A stretch of DNA of 16,826 nucleotides, taken from assembly GCA_036511155.1 (NCBI GenBank), contig DATCCR010000086.1:1-16826 (forward strand), read 5' to 3'. Shown here piece after piece: positions 7,075 to 13,518 of the stretch. The position numbers were made by a program, and so were the translations under genes. Source of the stretch: Bog-756 sp036511155. GTDB taxonomy: Bacteria; Actinomycetota; Acidimicrobiia; Acidimicrobiales; RAAP-2. Below the pieces are notes generated by a model, which did not search any database, had not been told where the DNA came from, and saw nothing but the letters and a program-made list of their open reading frames with translations. The first letter of the stretch is position 1, and the number at the start of each line of letters is the position of its first letter.

Positions 7075-7165
7075 CCTCGGGCCACTTGTTGCGCGAGCTC
7101 CATTTCTTGGCGAATGCCACGACCAGCACGACCGCCAGGAGCCCGAAGATCAGGATGTAGAACAC
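7067..7165 (-). CDS. 32-residue single-pass membrane peptide at the head of the ClC operon
   Basis: A GTG at 7165 opens a 32-codon frame that starts MFYILIFGLLAVVLVVAF and ends in a charged tail, AKKWSSRNKWPEDE. That is one hydrophobic helix (about residues 2-18) with a basic, then acidic, cytoplasmic-type end. GGAGG lies nine bases upstream (7179-7175), an unusually clear ribosome site for this window. The stop overlaps the start of the ClC gene in the sequence ATGAGTGA, so translation of the two is probably coupled. Length, topology and coupling resemble small accessory subunits of transporters, such as KdpF, but I see no homology I can name. Minimal gene length means annotation pipelines would usually miss it. 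Confidence 0.68.
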   Translation of the reverse strand: MFYILIFGLLAVVLVVAFAKKWSSRNKWPEDE

Positions 7166-7196
7166 TGCCGTCCGCCTCCGGATAGGTGGTGGCCCG

Positions 7197-7202
7197 AGAC
7201 TA
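7197..7202 (-). promoter_or_regulatory. -10 element TAGTCT for the membrane operon
   Basis: TAGTCT lies on the minus strand at 7202-7197. It predicts transcription starting near 7190 and a leader of about 25 bases with GGAGG before the GTG at 7165. No recognisable -35 is present. It diverges from the promoter at 7293. Confidence 0.42.
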
Positions 7203-7292
7203 GGTGACCGGAGGTGCGTGCGGCGAGACCGTCGTCGGTGGGCACGGTGAACGCCACCGCTCCCGGTCCCAGGCGTGGCCAGCCCTGCCGGT

Positions 7293-7298
7293 TAGTGT
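7293..7298 (+). promoter_or_regulatory. -10 element TAGTGT for SHOCT paralogue B
   Basis: TAGTGT at 7293-7298 predicts a start near 7305 and a leader of about 49 bases. Translation uses AAGGAG (7339-7344) nine bases before the ATG at 7354. It is the same hexamer as at 7864, but here with a leader and a ribosome site. No GGAAC/CGTT pair is seen, unlike paralogue A. Confidence 0.45.
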
Positions 7299-7353
7299 GG
7301 ACCCGCCGGCGGCGCGAACGACGGCTTCGATCCCTCGTAAGGAGCAACACCAC

Positions 7354-7746
7354 ATGCTTGCCTACAACTATCCAATCCTGAGCCTCATCTGGATGATGTT
7401 CATGTTCTTCGTATTCGTCCTCTGGATCTGGCTGCTCATTGCTGTCTTCATGGACATCTTCCGGAGCTCCGATATGGGCGGAGGCGCCAAGGCGCTGTGG
7501 GTGCTCTTCGTGATCATCCTCCCGTTCCTCGGCGTCCTCGTGTATCTCATCGCCCGCGGCGGCAAGATGCACGAGCGTGCGGCGGAGCAGGCGGCCCAGC
7601 AGCAGAAGGCATTCGACGCCTACGTCAAGCAGACCGCTGCTTCGGGCAGCAGCGCCGACGAACTGGCGAAGCTCGCCGACCTCAAGGCGAAGGGCGCCAT
7701 CACCGACGCCGAGTTCGACGCCCAGAAGGCGAAGATTCTCGCCTGA
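7354..7746 (+). CDS. PLDc_N-SHOCT small membrane protein (paralogue B)
   Basis: This 130-residue protein has the same architecture as the gene at 3254-3646: TM segments at about 9-33 (very rich in Met, Phe and Trp) and 46-67, a charged/Gln-rich helix at 72-95, and a SHOCT domain at 102-129 (LAKLADLKAKGAITDAEF). About 90 of 130 positions are identical, with the block KAxWVLFVIILPFLG and the C-terminus best conserved and the first TM most diverged. The frame is open further upstream, but the ATG at 7354 is preferred because of AAGGAG at 7339 and the matching N-terminus of the paralogue. It is transcribed divergently from the membrane operon and followed by a strong hairpin. Its function is unknown; it lacks any phospholipase HKD motif. 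Confidence 0.9.
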   Translation: MLAYNYPILSLIWMMFMFFVFVLWIWLLIAVFMDIFRSSDMGGGAKALWVLFVIILPFLGVLVYLIARGGKMHERAAEQAAQQQKAFDAYVKQTAASGSSADELAKLADLKAKGAITDAEFDAQKAKILA

Positions 7747-7766
7747 CGCACCAGCATGTAGCGACG

Positions 7767-7806
7767 GATGGCCGCCCCCGTGCCTGGTGCACGGTGGGTG
7801 GCCATC
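7767..7806 (+). terminator. Hairpin terminator after SHOCT paralogue B
   Basis: GATGGCCGCCCCCGTGC (7767-7783) pairs almost completely with GCACGGTGGGTGGCCATC (7789-7806) around a five-base loop, beginning 20 bases after the stop. There is no T-tract, but the stem is long and GC-rich, like the inverted repeat that follows paralogue A. Confidence 0.65.
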
Positions 7807-7863
7807 GCCGCGTCCGGGGTCCCGAGTGTCCCTGGCGTCCCTGGCGACGGATGGGCACGCCGG

Positions 7864-7869
7864 TAGTGT
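7864..7869 (+). promoter_or_regulatory. -10 element TAGTGT of a leaderless-type promoter
   Basis: TAGTGT is followed by GGGCCC (six bases) and the GTG at 7876. No Shine-Dalgarno sequence is present. The geometry is identical to that upstream of 454 and 2162. Confidence 0.58.
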
Positions 7870-7875
7870 GGGCCC

Positions 7876-9195
7876 GTGACGATCGAACCCCCGGCGGACG
7901 ATCAGGACGCCGACGCGCTGCACCACGAAGTCGAGGTCCTGGCACAGGAGAACGAGGCGCTCCGGCACCAGGTGGAGGCGACGCCGAAGCCCAAGAGGCG
8001 GCGGGGCCGGACGATCGCCTCGTGGGTGCTGATCGTCCTCGCCTGCCTCCTCGCCGTCCTGTCCGTGGTCGTGGTCTACGCCCGCAACGAGCTGCTCAAC
8101 ACGGACACGTTCGTGGCCACGGTCGCCCCACTGGCCAAGGACAAGGCGATCCAGACGACTGTCGCCACCAAGGTCAGCGACAGTCTCGTGGCGAGGACCG
8201 ACATCGAGCAGCGCGTGAAGAACGCCCTGCCGGAGAAGGCCGGCTTCCTGGCCAACCCGATCTCCGGTGCCGTCCAAACCGCCACCTACCAGATCACCCT
8301 GAAACTGGTGCAGAGCCCCCGATTCCAGACGCTCTGGGAGCAGGCGTTGCGCAACTCGCACGCCCAGCTCGACAACCTGTTGCTCGGCAACCAGGTCGGC
8401 GCCTTCCAGTCGACCAACGGCCAGGTGACGGTCGACCTGACCCAGATCGAGAACGCGGCCAAACAGCAGCTGTCGGCACACGGACTGTCGGTGTTCAACA
8501 AGCTCCCGAGCTACTCCGGTGCCCCGTTCGTGCTCTTCCAGTCGGACCAGTTGGCCAAGCTGCAACGATGGATCCGGTTCCTCAACCGCCTGGCCCTGGT
8601 GCTGCCGATCGTCTCGATCCTGCTGTTCGCCGGCGCCGTCGTGGCGGCCCGTGACCGGAGACGGGGCCTGGTCCACGCCGCGTCGGGCCTCGCCGTGTCG
8701 ATGGCCGTACTGCTGATCGCGGCCAACGTCGGGCGGAACCAGTACCTGTCGTCGCTCAAGGTCGGCCAGTCGACGGCGGCCACCGCCGCCGTCATCGACA
8801 CCGTCGACGCCGTACTGCTCGACTCCGTACGGGTGATCCTGATCGTGGCCGCGATCGTGGCGATCGTGGCCTTCGTGGTGGGACTCGGACCGGTGCGGCG
8901 ATGGATGCACGACCGCAAGACGCCGTCGTGGCTCTCGAGCGGCCCCGTCCACGACACGGTGGCGGGGCACCGGAAGGCCTTCCAGTGGGGTGTGCTCGTG
9001 CTCGGCCTGGTGGTCCTCGTGCTCTGGAACCAGCCGACGGTCCTGGTGGCGTTGATCATCGTCCTGGTCACCCTGTTCGTGGTGATGCTCGTCGGCCTCT
9101 ACGGCGCCCGCCGCCCGACCGGGGGCGAGCCACCCGCCGATGGGACCGGGGCCGGCCCGGGTCCGGCGGTAGGCGCCGGCACCGTCACGGGCTGA
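7876..9195 (+). CDS. Actinobacterial integral membrane protein with large extracytoplasmic domain
   Basis: The protein has 439 residues. The order is a short acidic coiled coil (15-34), a basic stop-transfer patch KRRRGR (40-45), TM1 (47-68) and an extracytoplasmic region of about 165 residues beginning RNELLNTDTFVATVAPLAKD. TM helices follow at about 237-258, 266-284, 317-338, 370-384 and 386-408, then a Gly/Pro-rich tail. The pattern after TM1 (N...DTxxFVxTVAPLAxD) is typical of a widespread uncharacterised actinobacterial membrane family; no enzymatic motif is visible. The GTG start is supported by a -10 hexamer six bases upstream. An SCO6745-type gene follows after 19 bases and is probably cotranscribed. 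Confidence 0.8.
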   Translation: MTIEPPADDQDADALHHEVEVLAQENEALRHQVEATPKPKRRRGRTIASWVLIVLACLLAVLSVVVVYARNELLNTDTFVATVAPLAKDKAIQTTVATKVSDSLVARTDIEQRVKNALPEKAGFLANPISGAVQTATYQITLKLVQSPRFQTLWEQALRNSHAQLDNLLLGNQVGAFQSTNGQVTVDLTQIENAAKQQLSAHGLSVFNKLPSYSGAPFVLFQSDQLAKLQRWIRFLNRLALVLPIVSILLFAGAVVAARDRRRGLVHAASGLAVSMAVLLIAANVGRNQYLSSLKVGQSTAATAAVIDTVDAVLLDSVRVILIVAAIVAIVAFVVGLGPVRRWMHDRKTPSWLSSGPVHDTVAGHRKAFQWGVLVLGLVVLVLWNQPTVLVALIIVLVTLFVVMLVGLYGARRPTGGEPPADGTGAGPGPAVGAGTVTG

Positions 9196-9214
9196 GCCGG
9201 TCGCGACCGGTGAC

Positions 9215-10072
9215 GTGACGGTGCCCACACCCCGCGGCTGGTGGCTGGCCTTCGAACCGATCCACGCCGTCGTCTACTTCGACCCCGAGTGCCTGGCCGC
9301 CATGGACGCCCTCGGATTCCGGGGTTTCTGGATGGGCTACTTCGCCGGCCGGGCCGCACCGTTCGGCCCTGTCGGGCCGGACCTCGTGACGGCCACGTTC
9401 TTCAACTTCCACCCCGACCGGGCCCGGCGCGCCCTGCCCGATGCCTGGTCGCTGGCATCGCCGGCCGACGTGTGGGCCACGAGGGCCCAATCGGCCACCC
9501 AGGTGCTGCAGCGGGTGGACCCCGCCGCCGTCGGTACGGCCCGTGCCGTGGTGCCGATGCTGCGGGCACTCCTCGACGGCGTGCCCGATGCAGGCCGGCC
9601 CCTGTTCGCCGCCACCCGGGCGACGGGTGAGCCCGATGATCCGGTCGGGGCGCTCTGGTACTGGTGCTCCTGCCTGCGTGAGCACCGCGGTGACGGACAC
9701 GTGGCCGCCCTCACCGCGGCGGGTCTCGACGGGTGTGAGGCGCTCGTGCTGTTCGCGGAGTCCGAGGGCCTGCCCGCGGAGCTGCTGCAGAAGTCACGTG
9801 GGTGGTCGGACGACGAGTGGTCCTACGCCCGTGGCCGTCTGGTCCGGAGGGGCCTGGTGGACGCCGGTGGAGTCACCCCGGAGGGACGCCGTCTGCGCAG
9901 GTGGATCGAGGGGACGACCGACGACCTGGCCGGCATGGTCACCGGCCGTGCCACGTCGACCGACGCCACGACCCTCATCGCCGGGCTGTCGTCGGTGTCC
10001 GCGGCCGTCCGGGCCGCCGGGGTGATCAGCTACCCGAACCCGATGGGCCTTCCCGAGCCGGGGGTCGACTGA
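9215..10072 (+). CDS. SCO6745 family protein
   Basis: The protein has 285 residues. It matches the SCO6745 family pattern: FEPIHAVVYFDPE near the N-terminus, then GFWMGYFAGRAAPFGPVG (35-52) and LREHRGDGHVAAL (154-166). After a GWSDDEW motif (196-202) comes a winged-helix-like C-terminal part (197-235; RGRLVRRGLVDAGGVTPEGRR). The family is common in actinobacteria and has no established biochemical function; the C-terminal part resembles MarR-type wings. The start could be GTG 9215 or GTG 9221; no Shine-Dalgarno sequence decides between them. It sits 19 bases after the membrane protein gene. The last 47 bases overlap the 3' end of the converging MprF-like gene. Confidence 0.85.
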   Translation: MTVPTPRGWWLAFEPIHAVVYFDPECLAAMDALGFRGFWMGYFAGRAAPFGPVGPDLVTATFFNFHPDRARRALPDAWSLASPADVWATRAQSATQVLQRVDPAAVGTARAVVPMLRALLDGVPDAGRPLFAATRATGEPDDPVGALWYWCSCLREHRGDGHVAALTAAGLDGCEALVLFAESEGLPAELLQKSRGWSDDEWSYARGRLVRRGLVDAGGVTPEGRRLRRWIEGTTDDLAGMVTGRATSTDATTLIAGLSSVSAAVRAAGVISYPNPMGLPEPGVD

Positions 10073-13000
10073 CCGGGCCTCCTGGCGGGCGGGGAAGCGG
10101 ACAGGAGTGGGGTGCGGTGGCGGGTCCGTCCGCGGATTCGCTGTCCGGCGGCGTGGCGTCCGGGCCGTCGGCTCCCGGCACGCGCACCCCGTCCTCGTCC
10201 CAAGGGACGATGGAGGCCAGGAACTCGTCGGTGTCCTGCTGGGCGGACAGCATCCGCTTTTCGGCGCCGGCCGCCAGCAGTCGGCCGAGCACCGGGATCT
10301 CCCACAGCGACTCGGCGCGGAGGATGGCCATGACCACCGGGACCAGGTGCTCGGCGGTGTCGAATACGACATAGCGGGGGAGCCACTCGGGCTCGTACTT
10401 GGCGTTGAACTTCCACAGCGACTCGATCTGGGCGAAGTTGGACAGCCGCTTCAGGAACCAACGCTCGGCCCGCTGCACGGTGCCGTCGCCCTTCTCACCG
10501 GCCAAGGTGGAGCGCATGGCGGCGAAGTTGAGGCTCAGGCCCTCGAACCCTCGGGCGGATAGGTGCTCGATGGTGGAGCACAGGGCGAAGTCGAGCAGGC
10601 CGTTCGGGTGGTCGCCCGGGTCGCGTCGCATCAGGTCGAGGGAGAAGCCGTTGATGCCGGTGGCCGGCACGAACTGGCACATGGCGGCAGCCGCCCCTTC
10701 GGGGGTCCGGACCACGGTCAGCAGCAGGTCGGTGTCGCGGGGGTCGAAGACCCGGCCCAGCATCATCGAGAAGCCCCGCTCGTGCTCGCCCTGACGGGAG
10801 AGGCGCATGAGGGAGGTGAGCTCCTCGGTCAGTCCGGGGTCGATCTTCGACGGGTCGTGGAAGGTGACCGTGTAGCCGTACTTCTTGATGCGGTTGTGGG
10901 CCTGGCGCAGCCCCTTCATGTGCTTGCCGGCCAGGCTGAACTCCTGGAGCCTCACCACCGCCTCGTCGCCGAGGTAGATGTTGTGCATCCCCGAGTCCCG
11001 GTAGGTGGGAAGCCACGTGTCGCCGGCGCCCATGACCGCGGTGGTCCAGCCGTGGGTGTCGGCAAAGGCCCGGAAGGCGCCCCACACCTGCTCGCGTTCG
11101 TTGCGGGGGCCGATGGGGTCGGGGGAGATGAGGCACACCCCTCCGTAGACGGCGTAGGCCACCAGACTGTCCCGGTGGAAGAACCACTTCTTGTCGGACC
11201 GCAGAGCGAAGTAGTCGAGGGTGGAGGAGCCGTGGCGCCGGACGATGTCCCGGGCCCGAAACTCGGCGGCCCGGCCCGAGCCGAGGCGGCGGTCCACCAC
11301 CGGCCGGGTCAGCAGGTACAGGGTCACGGCCACCAGACAGATCCCGATGGTCAGCAGGGCGGGTGCCAGGAACCGGTCGGCCCGTTCCGGCAGGTCGATG
11401 GTGGTGATGCCGGCGAACCGTTCGGACACCGCCCAGAACGTCGTCCACCACGGCAGGGTCGGGTTGTGGCGGCCGATGTGGGTGAAGAGCTCGATCGACA
11501 GGGTGGCCAGCACGGCGATGCCGAACGCCACGACACCCAGGGCGATGAGGGCCGACCGCATGGAGGTGGCGTCGGAGGCGGCCCGGAACTCCTTGCGGTT
11601 GACCAGGAGGAACGCCAGGACGACCCCGGCGATCAGCGACTCCTCGACGTCGGCACCGGCCAGCACGTGCAGGAAGATCGTGCCGCCGAGGATGGCGACG
11701 GCCACCCGCCAGGCCCGGCGCTGGCCCCGCAGGACGCCGCGGCCCACGGCGATGAGGGCGAGGCCGGCCAGGGCCACCAGGGCGCCGGCCGCCACGCTGG
11801 CCCGGACCGGTAGGAACTGCTCGAGGGCGTGGAGCCGTCCGTGGAGCGGCGGGGTGATGGAGTCGAGGAGGTCGATGATCCCGGTGATGAGGATGGCGCC
11901 GGCGCCCCAGCGACGGACCCGGCGGGCGTGGCGGTGGGCCTGGCGGAGGTCGGGCGCCGGCGGCCACGAGTCGCCCACCGGGTAGGAGGCGACCAGCGAC
12001 GGATGGAGCGAGCCCCCGACGCGGCTCCGGGTGACGGCCCGCTCGAGTCGGCTGGGGGAGGGGAGCTCGTTGTGGGCCAGCAGCATCCGCACGTGCAGCT
12101 CGGCGCCCGACTCGATCTCGACCCAGCTGACCCACTGGCTGTGGAGGAACACGGGGGGCAGGCCGAGGCGGCCGCGGTGCTCGGCCACCACTTCGGCGGT
12201 GGCCCCGACATTGGCGTAGAACCCGGTGCCGAGGTTGGTCAGCTCCGACCGGAAGGTGGCCGCCGTGATCAGTCCGGCATAGCCCCTGGCCACCAGCCGT
12301 CGGGCGTCGTCGCGGGCGGCGTCGTTGGCACCGGCCAGAGTCTGCACCTCCTCGACGGCCCCGCCGCCGAGGATCGACCACATCCGTCGGCTGAGCAGCC
12401 CGAGCACCAGGGCCAGCACGGCCAGCACGACGAGGGCCACCGCCATGGCGATGATCAGCTGGTCGTTGAGATCGGCGGCGTGGGCGTGGCGCAGGGCCCG
12501 CGCCGGCAGCCCGCTGCCCAGGTGGTGGAGCAGCCATGGGGTGACGGCCACCCGCAGGAGGACGGCCACACCGAAGGGGACGAGGAGCCACCAGGCGTAG
12601 CGGCCGAAGCGGCGGTAGAGGGTGCGGGACACGACGAAGCGTGACAGCGCCGAGGGGTCGGACAGCTGGTGCACGCCTTCCAGCCACGGGGCGTCCGCGG
12701 GCGATTCGTGGGCGAAGTCGTACCAGTGGCGACCGCTCCCGGTGGCGATCCCCGGCTTGGTGTCGGCCGTCGGCGCGGTGTCGTCCTCGTGGGATGCCTC
12801 GTAGACGTGGGTGCCCGGTTCGACCCGAACCACCCGCTCGCCGGTGCCGACCTGTACGAAGAGGTCCACCGCGCCGAGGTGCTCGACCCCGGCGGCGGCC
12901 AGGCTGGCCACCACGTCCGAGGCGCCTTCGACGTGGTCGCGCAGTCCCTGGGCGATCTCCACGGGCTCGTGCGTGCCGCGCTGGCGGAGGATGCGGCGCT

Positions 13001-13367
13001 CGTCGACCTGGAGGAAGCGGAGGAACGCCCGTGCCAATGCGGGGTGGGCGCCGATGGCCCGTCCAGCCGTGCCCAGGGGGTCGTCGCAGCCCGTCAGGTC
13101 GAACAGGTTGCCGGCGATGATGAGTACGCCCGGTCCGTCCCATGTGTCGAGGGCCTTGGCGAGCTCGGCGGTGAGTGCCAGAGTCGAGGAGGTGGCCCGC
13201 GGGGTGAGCAGCAGGTCGCTCACCACCATGACCCGCCGGCCGAGCGGGACGTCGACCCGGGTGCCGCCCGGCTCGGTGGTGAAGGTGCCGGGATCCGGGA
13301 CGTCGGGGACGGAAGCCGGTGTCAGTCCTGCCGAGCCTTCGTCCTCGGTGTGGGTGGTCGTCGTCAC
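10026..13367 (-). CDS. Metallophosphoesterase-like / MprF-like (DUF2156) fusion membrane protein
   Basis: The protein has 1113 residues in three parts. Residues 43-190 resemble a calcineurin-type metallophosphoesterase (VMVVSDLLL, VLIIAGNLFDL, RQRGTHEP), but metal ligands look replaced: DLL for DLH, GN for GD, GTHE for GNHD. TM segments at about 258-280 and 303-326 flank a soluble piece (330-485), and a further six or so TM helices lie between 488 and 687. Residues 705-1005 form the DUF2156/lysyl-phosphatidylglycerol synthase C-terminal domain (LRSDKKWFF, EFSLAGKHMKGLRQAHNRIK, WKFNAKYEPEW), a GNAT-fold domain that transfers an aminoacyl group from tRNA to a lipid head group in MprF. The tail is Pro/Ser-rich. 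It probably modifies membrane lipids; the amino acid and acceptor are unknown. The start is GTG with TAGACT nine bases upstream. Confidence 0.85.
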   Translation of the reverse strand: MTTTTHTEDEGSAGLTPASVPDVPDPGTFTTEPGGTRVDVPLGRRVMVVSDLLLTPRATSSTLALTAELAKALDTWDGPGVLIIAGNLFDLTGCDDPLGTAGRAIGAHPALARAFLRFLQVDERRILRQRGTHEPVEIAQGLRDHVEGASDVVASLAAAGVEHLGAVDLFVQVGTGERVVRVEPGTHVYEASHEDDTAPTADTKPGIATGSGRHWYDFAHESPADAPWLEGVHQLSDPSALSRFVVSRTLYRRFGRYAWWLLVPFGVAVLLRVAVTPWLLHHLGSGLPARALRHAHAADLNDQLIIAMAVALVVLAVLALVLGLLSRRMWSILGGGAVEEVQTLAGANDAARDDARRLVARGYAGLITAATFRSELTNLGTGFYANVGATAEVVAEHRGRLGLPPVFLHSQWVSWVEIESGAELHVRMLLAHNELPSPSRLERAVTRSRVGGSLHPSLVASYPVGDSWPPAPDLRQAHRHARRVRRWGAGAILITGIIDLLDSITPPLHGRLHALEQFLPVRASVAAGALVALAGLALIAVGRGVLRGQRRAWRVAVAILGGTIFLHVLAGADVEESLIAGVVLAFLLVNRKEFRAASDATSMRSALIALGVVAFGIAVLATLSIELFTHIGRHNPTLPWWTTFWAVSERFAGITTIDLPERADRFLAPALLTIGICLVAVTLYLLTRPVVDRRLGSGRAAEFRARDIVRRHGSSTLDYFALRSDKKWFFHRDSLVAYAVYGGVCLISPDPIGPRNEREQVWGAFRAFADTHGWTTAVMGAGDTWLPTYRDSGMHNIYLGDEAVVRLQEFSLAGKHMKGLRQAHNRIKKYGYTVTFHDPSKIDPGLTEELTSLMRLSRQGEHERGFSMMLGRVFDPRDTDLLLTVVRTPEGAAAAMCQFVPATGINGFSLDLMRRDPGDHPNGLLDFALCSTIEHLSARGFEGLSLNFAAMRSTLAGEKGDGTVQRAERWFLKRLSNFAQIESLWKFNAKYEPEWLPRYVVFDTAEHLVPVVMAILRAESLWEIPVLGRLLAAGAEKRMLSAQQDTDEFLASIVPWDEDGVRVPGADGPDATPPDSESADGPATAPHSCPLPRPPGGPVSRPPAREGPSGSGS

Positions 13368-13376
13368 GGCCCCTCC

Positions 13377-13382
13377 AGTCTA
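13377..13382 (-). promoter_or_regulatory. -10 element TAGACT for the MprF-like fusion gene
   Basis: On the minus strand TAGACT (13382-13377) is followed by GGAGGGGCC and the GTG at 13367. The nine-base gap would give a leaderless or near-leaderless transcript. If transcription began further upstream, GGAGG would serve as ribosome site instead. Confidence 0.45.
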
Positions 13383-13397
13383 AAGGCCTGTCGGCGT

Positions 13398-13403
13398 TAG
13401 TCT
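13398..13403 (+). promoter_or_regulatory. -10 element TAGTCT for acetyl-CoA synthetase
   Basis: TAGTCT on the plus strand predicts transcription from near 13410 and a leader of about 109 bases before the GTG at 13519. It is back to back with the minus-strand -10 at 13377, with 15 bases between them. No -35 consensus is seen. Confidence 0.42.
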
Positions 13404-13518
13404 GGGGCGGTCGGGTGCCGTCGGCCGCACCGGCCGGTACCTGGGACGATGTCCGTCACCGGAGCCCGGCCAGGGCGCACGGGCGGGGTTCCGGCGATCC
13501 AGCCGCGAAGGGGGAGCA

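Noticed and set aside
7150..9228. 692-codon minus-strand frame covering SHOCT paralogue B and the 439-residue membrane protein
   Set aside because: It is rich in His, Gln, Asp and Arg without membrane or domain pattern, and it runs through hairpins and promoters of the real plus-strand genes.
10495..13143. 882-codon open frame on the minus strand, in a different frame inside the MprF-like gene
   Set aside because: The translation is Arg/Pro/Gly-rich throughout, as expected for an off-frame in high-GC coding DNA. The overlapping frame has recognisable domains.
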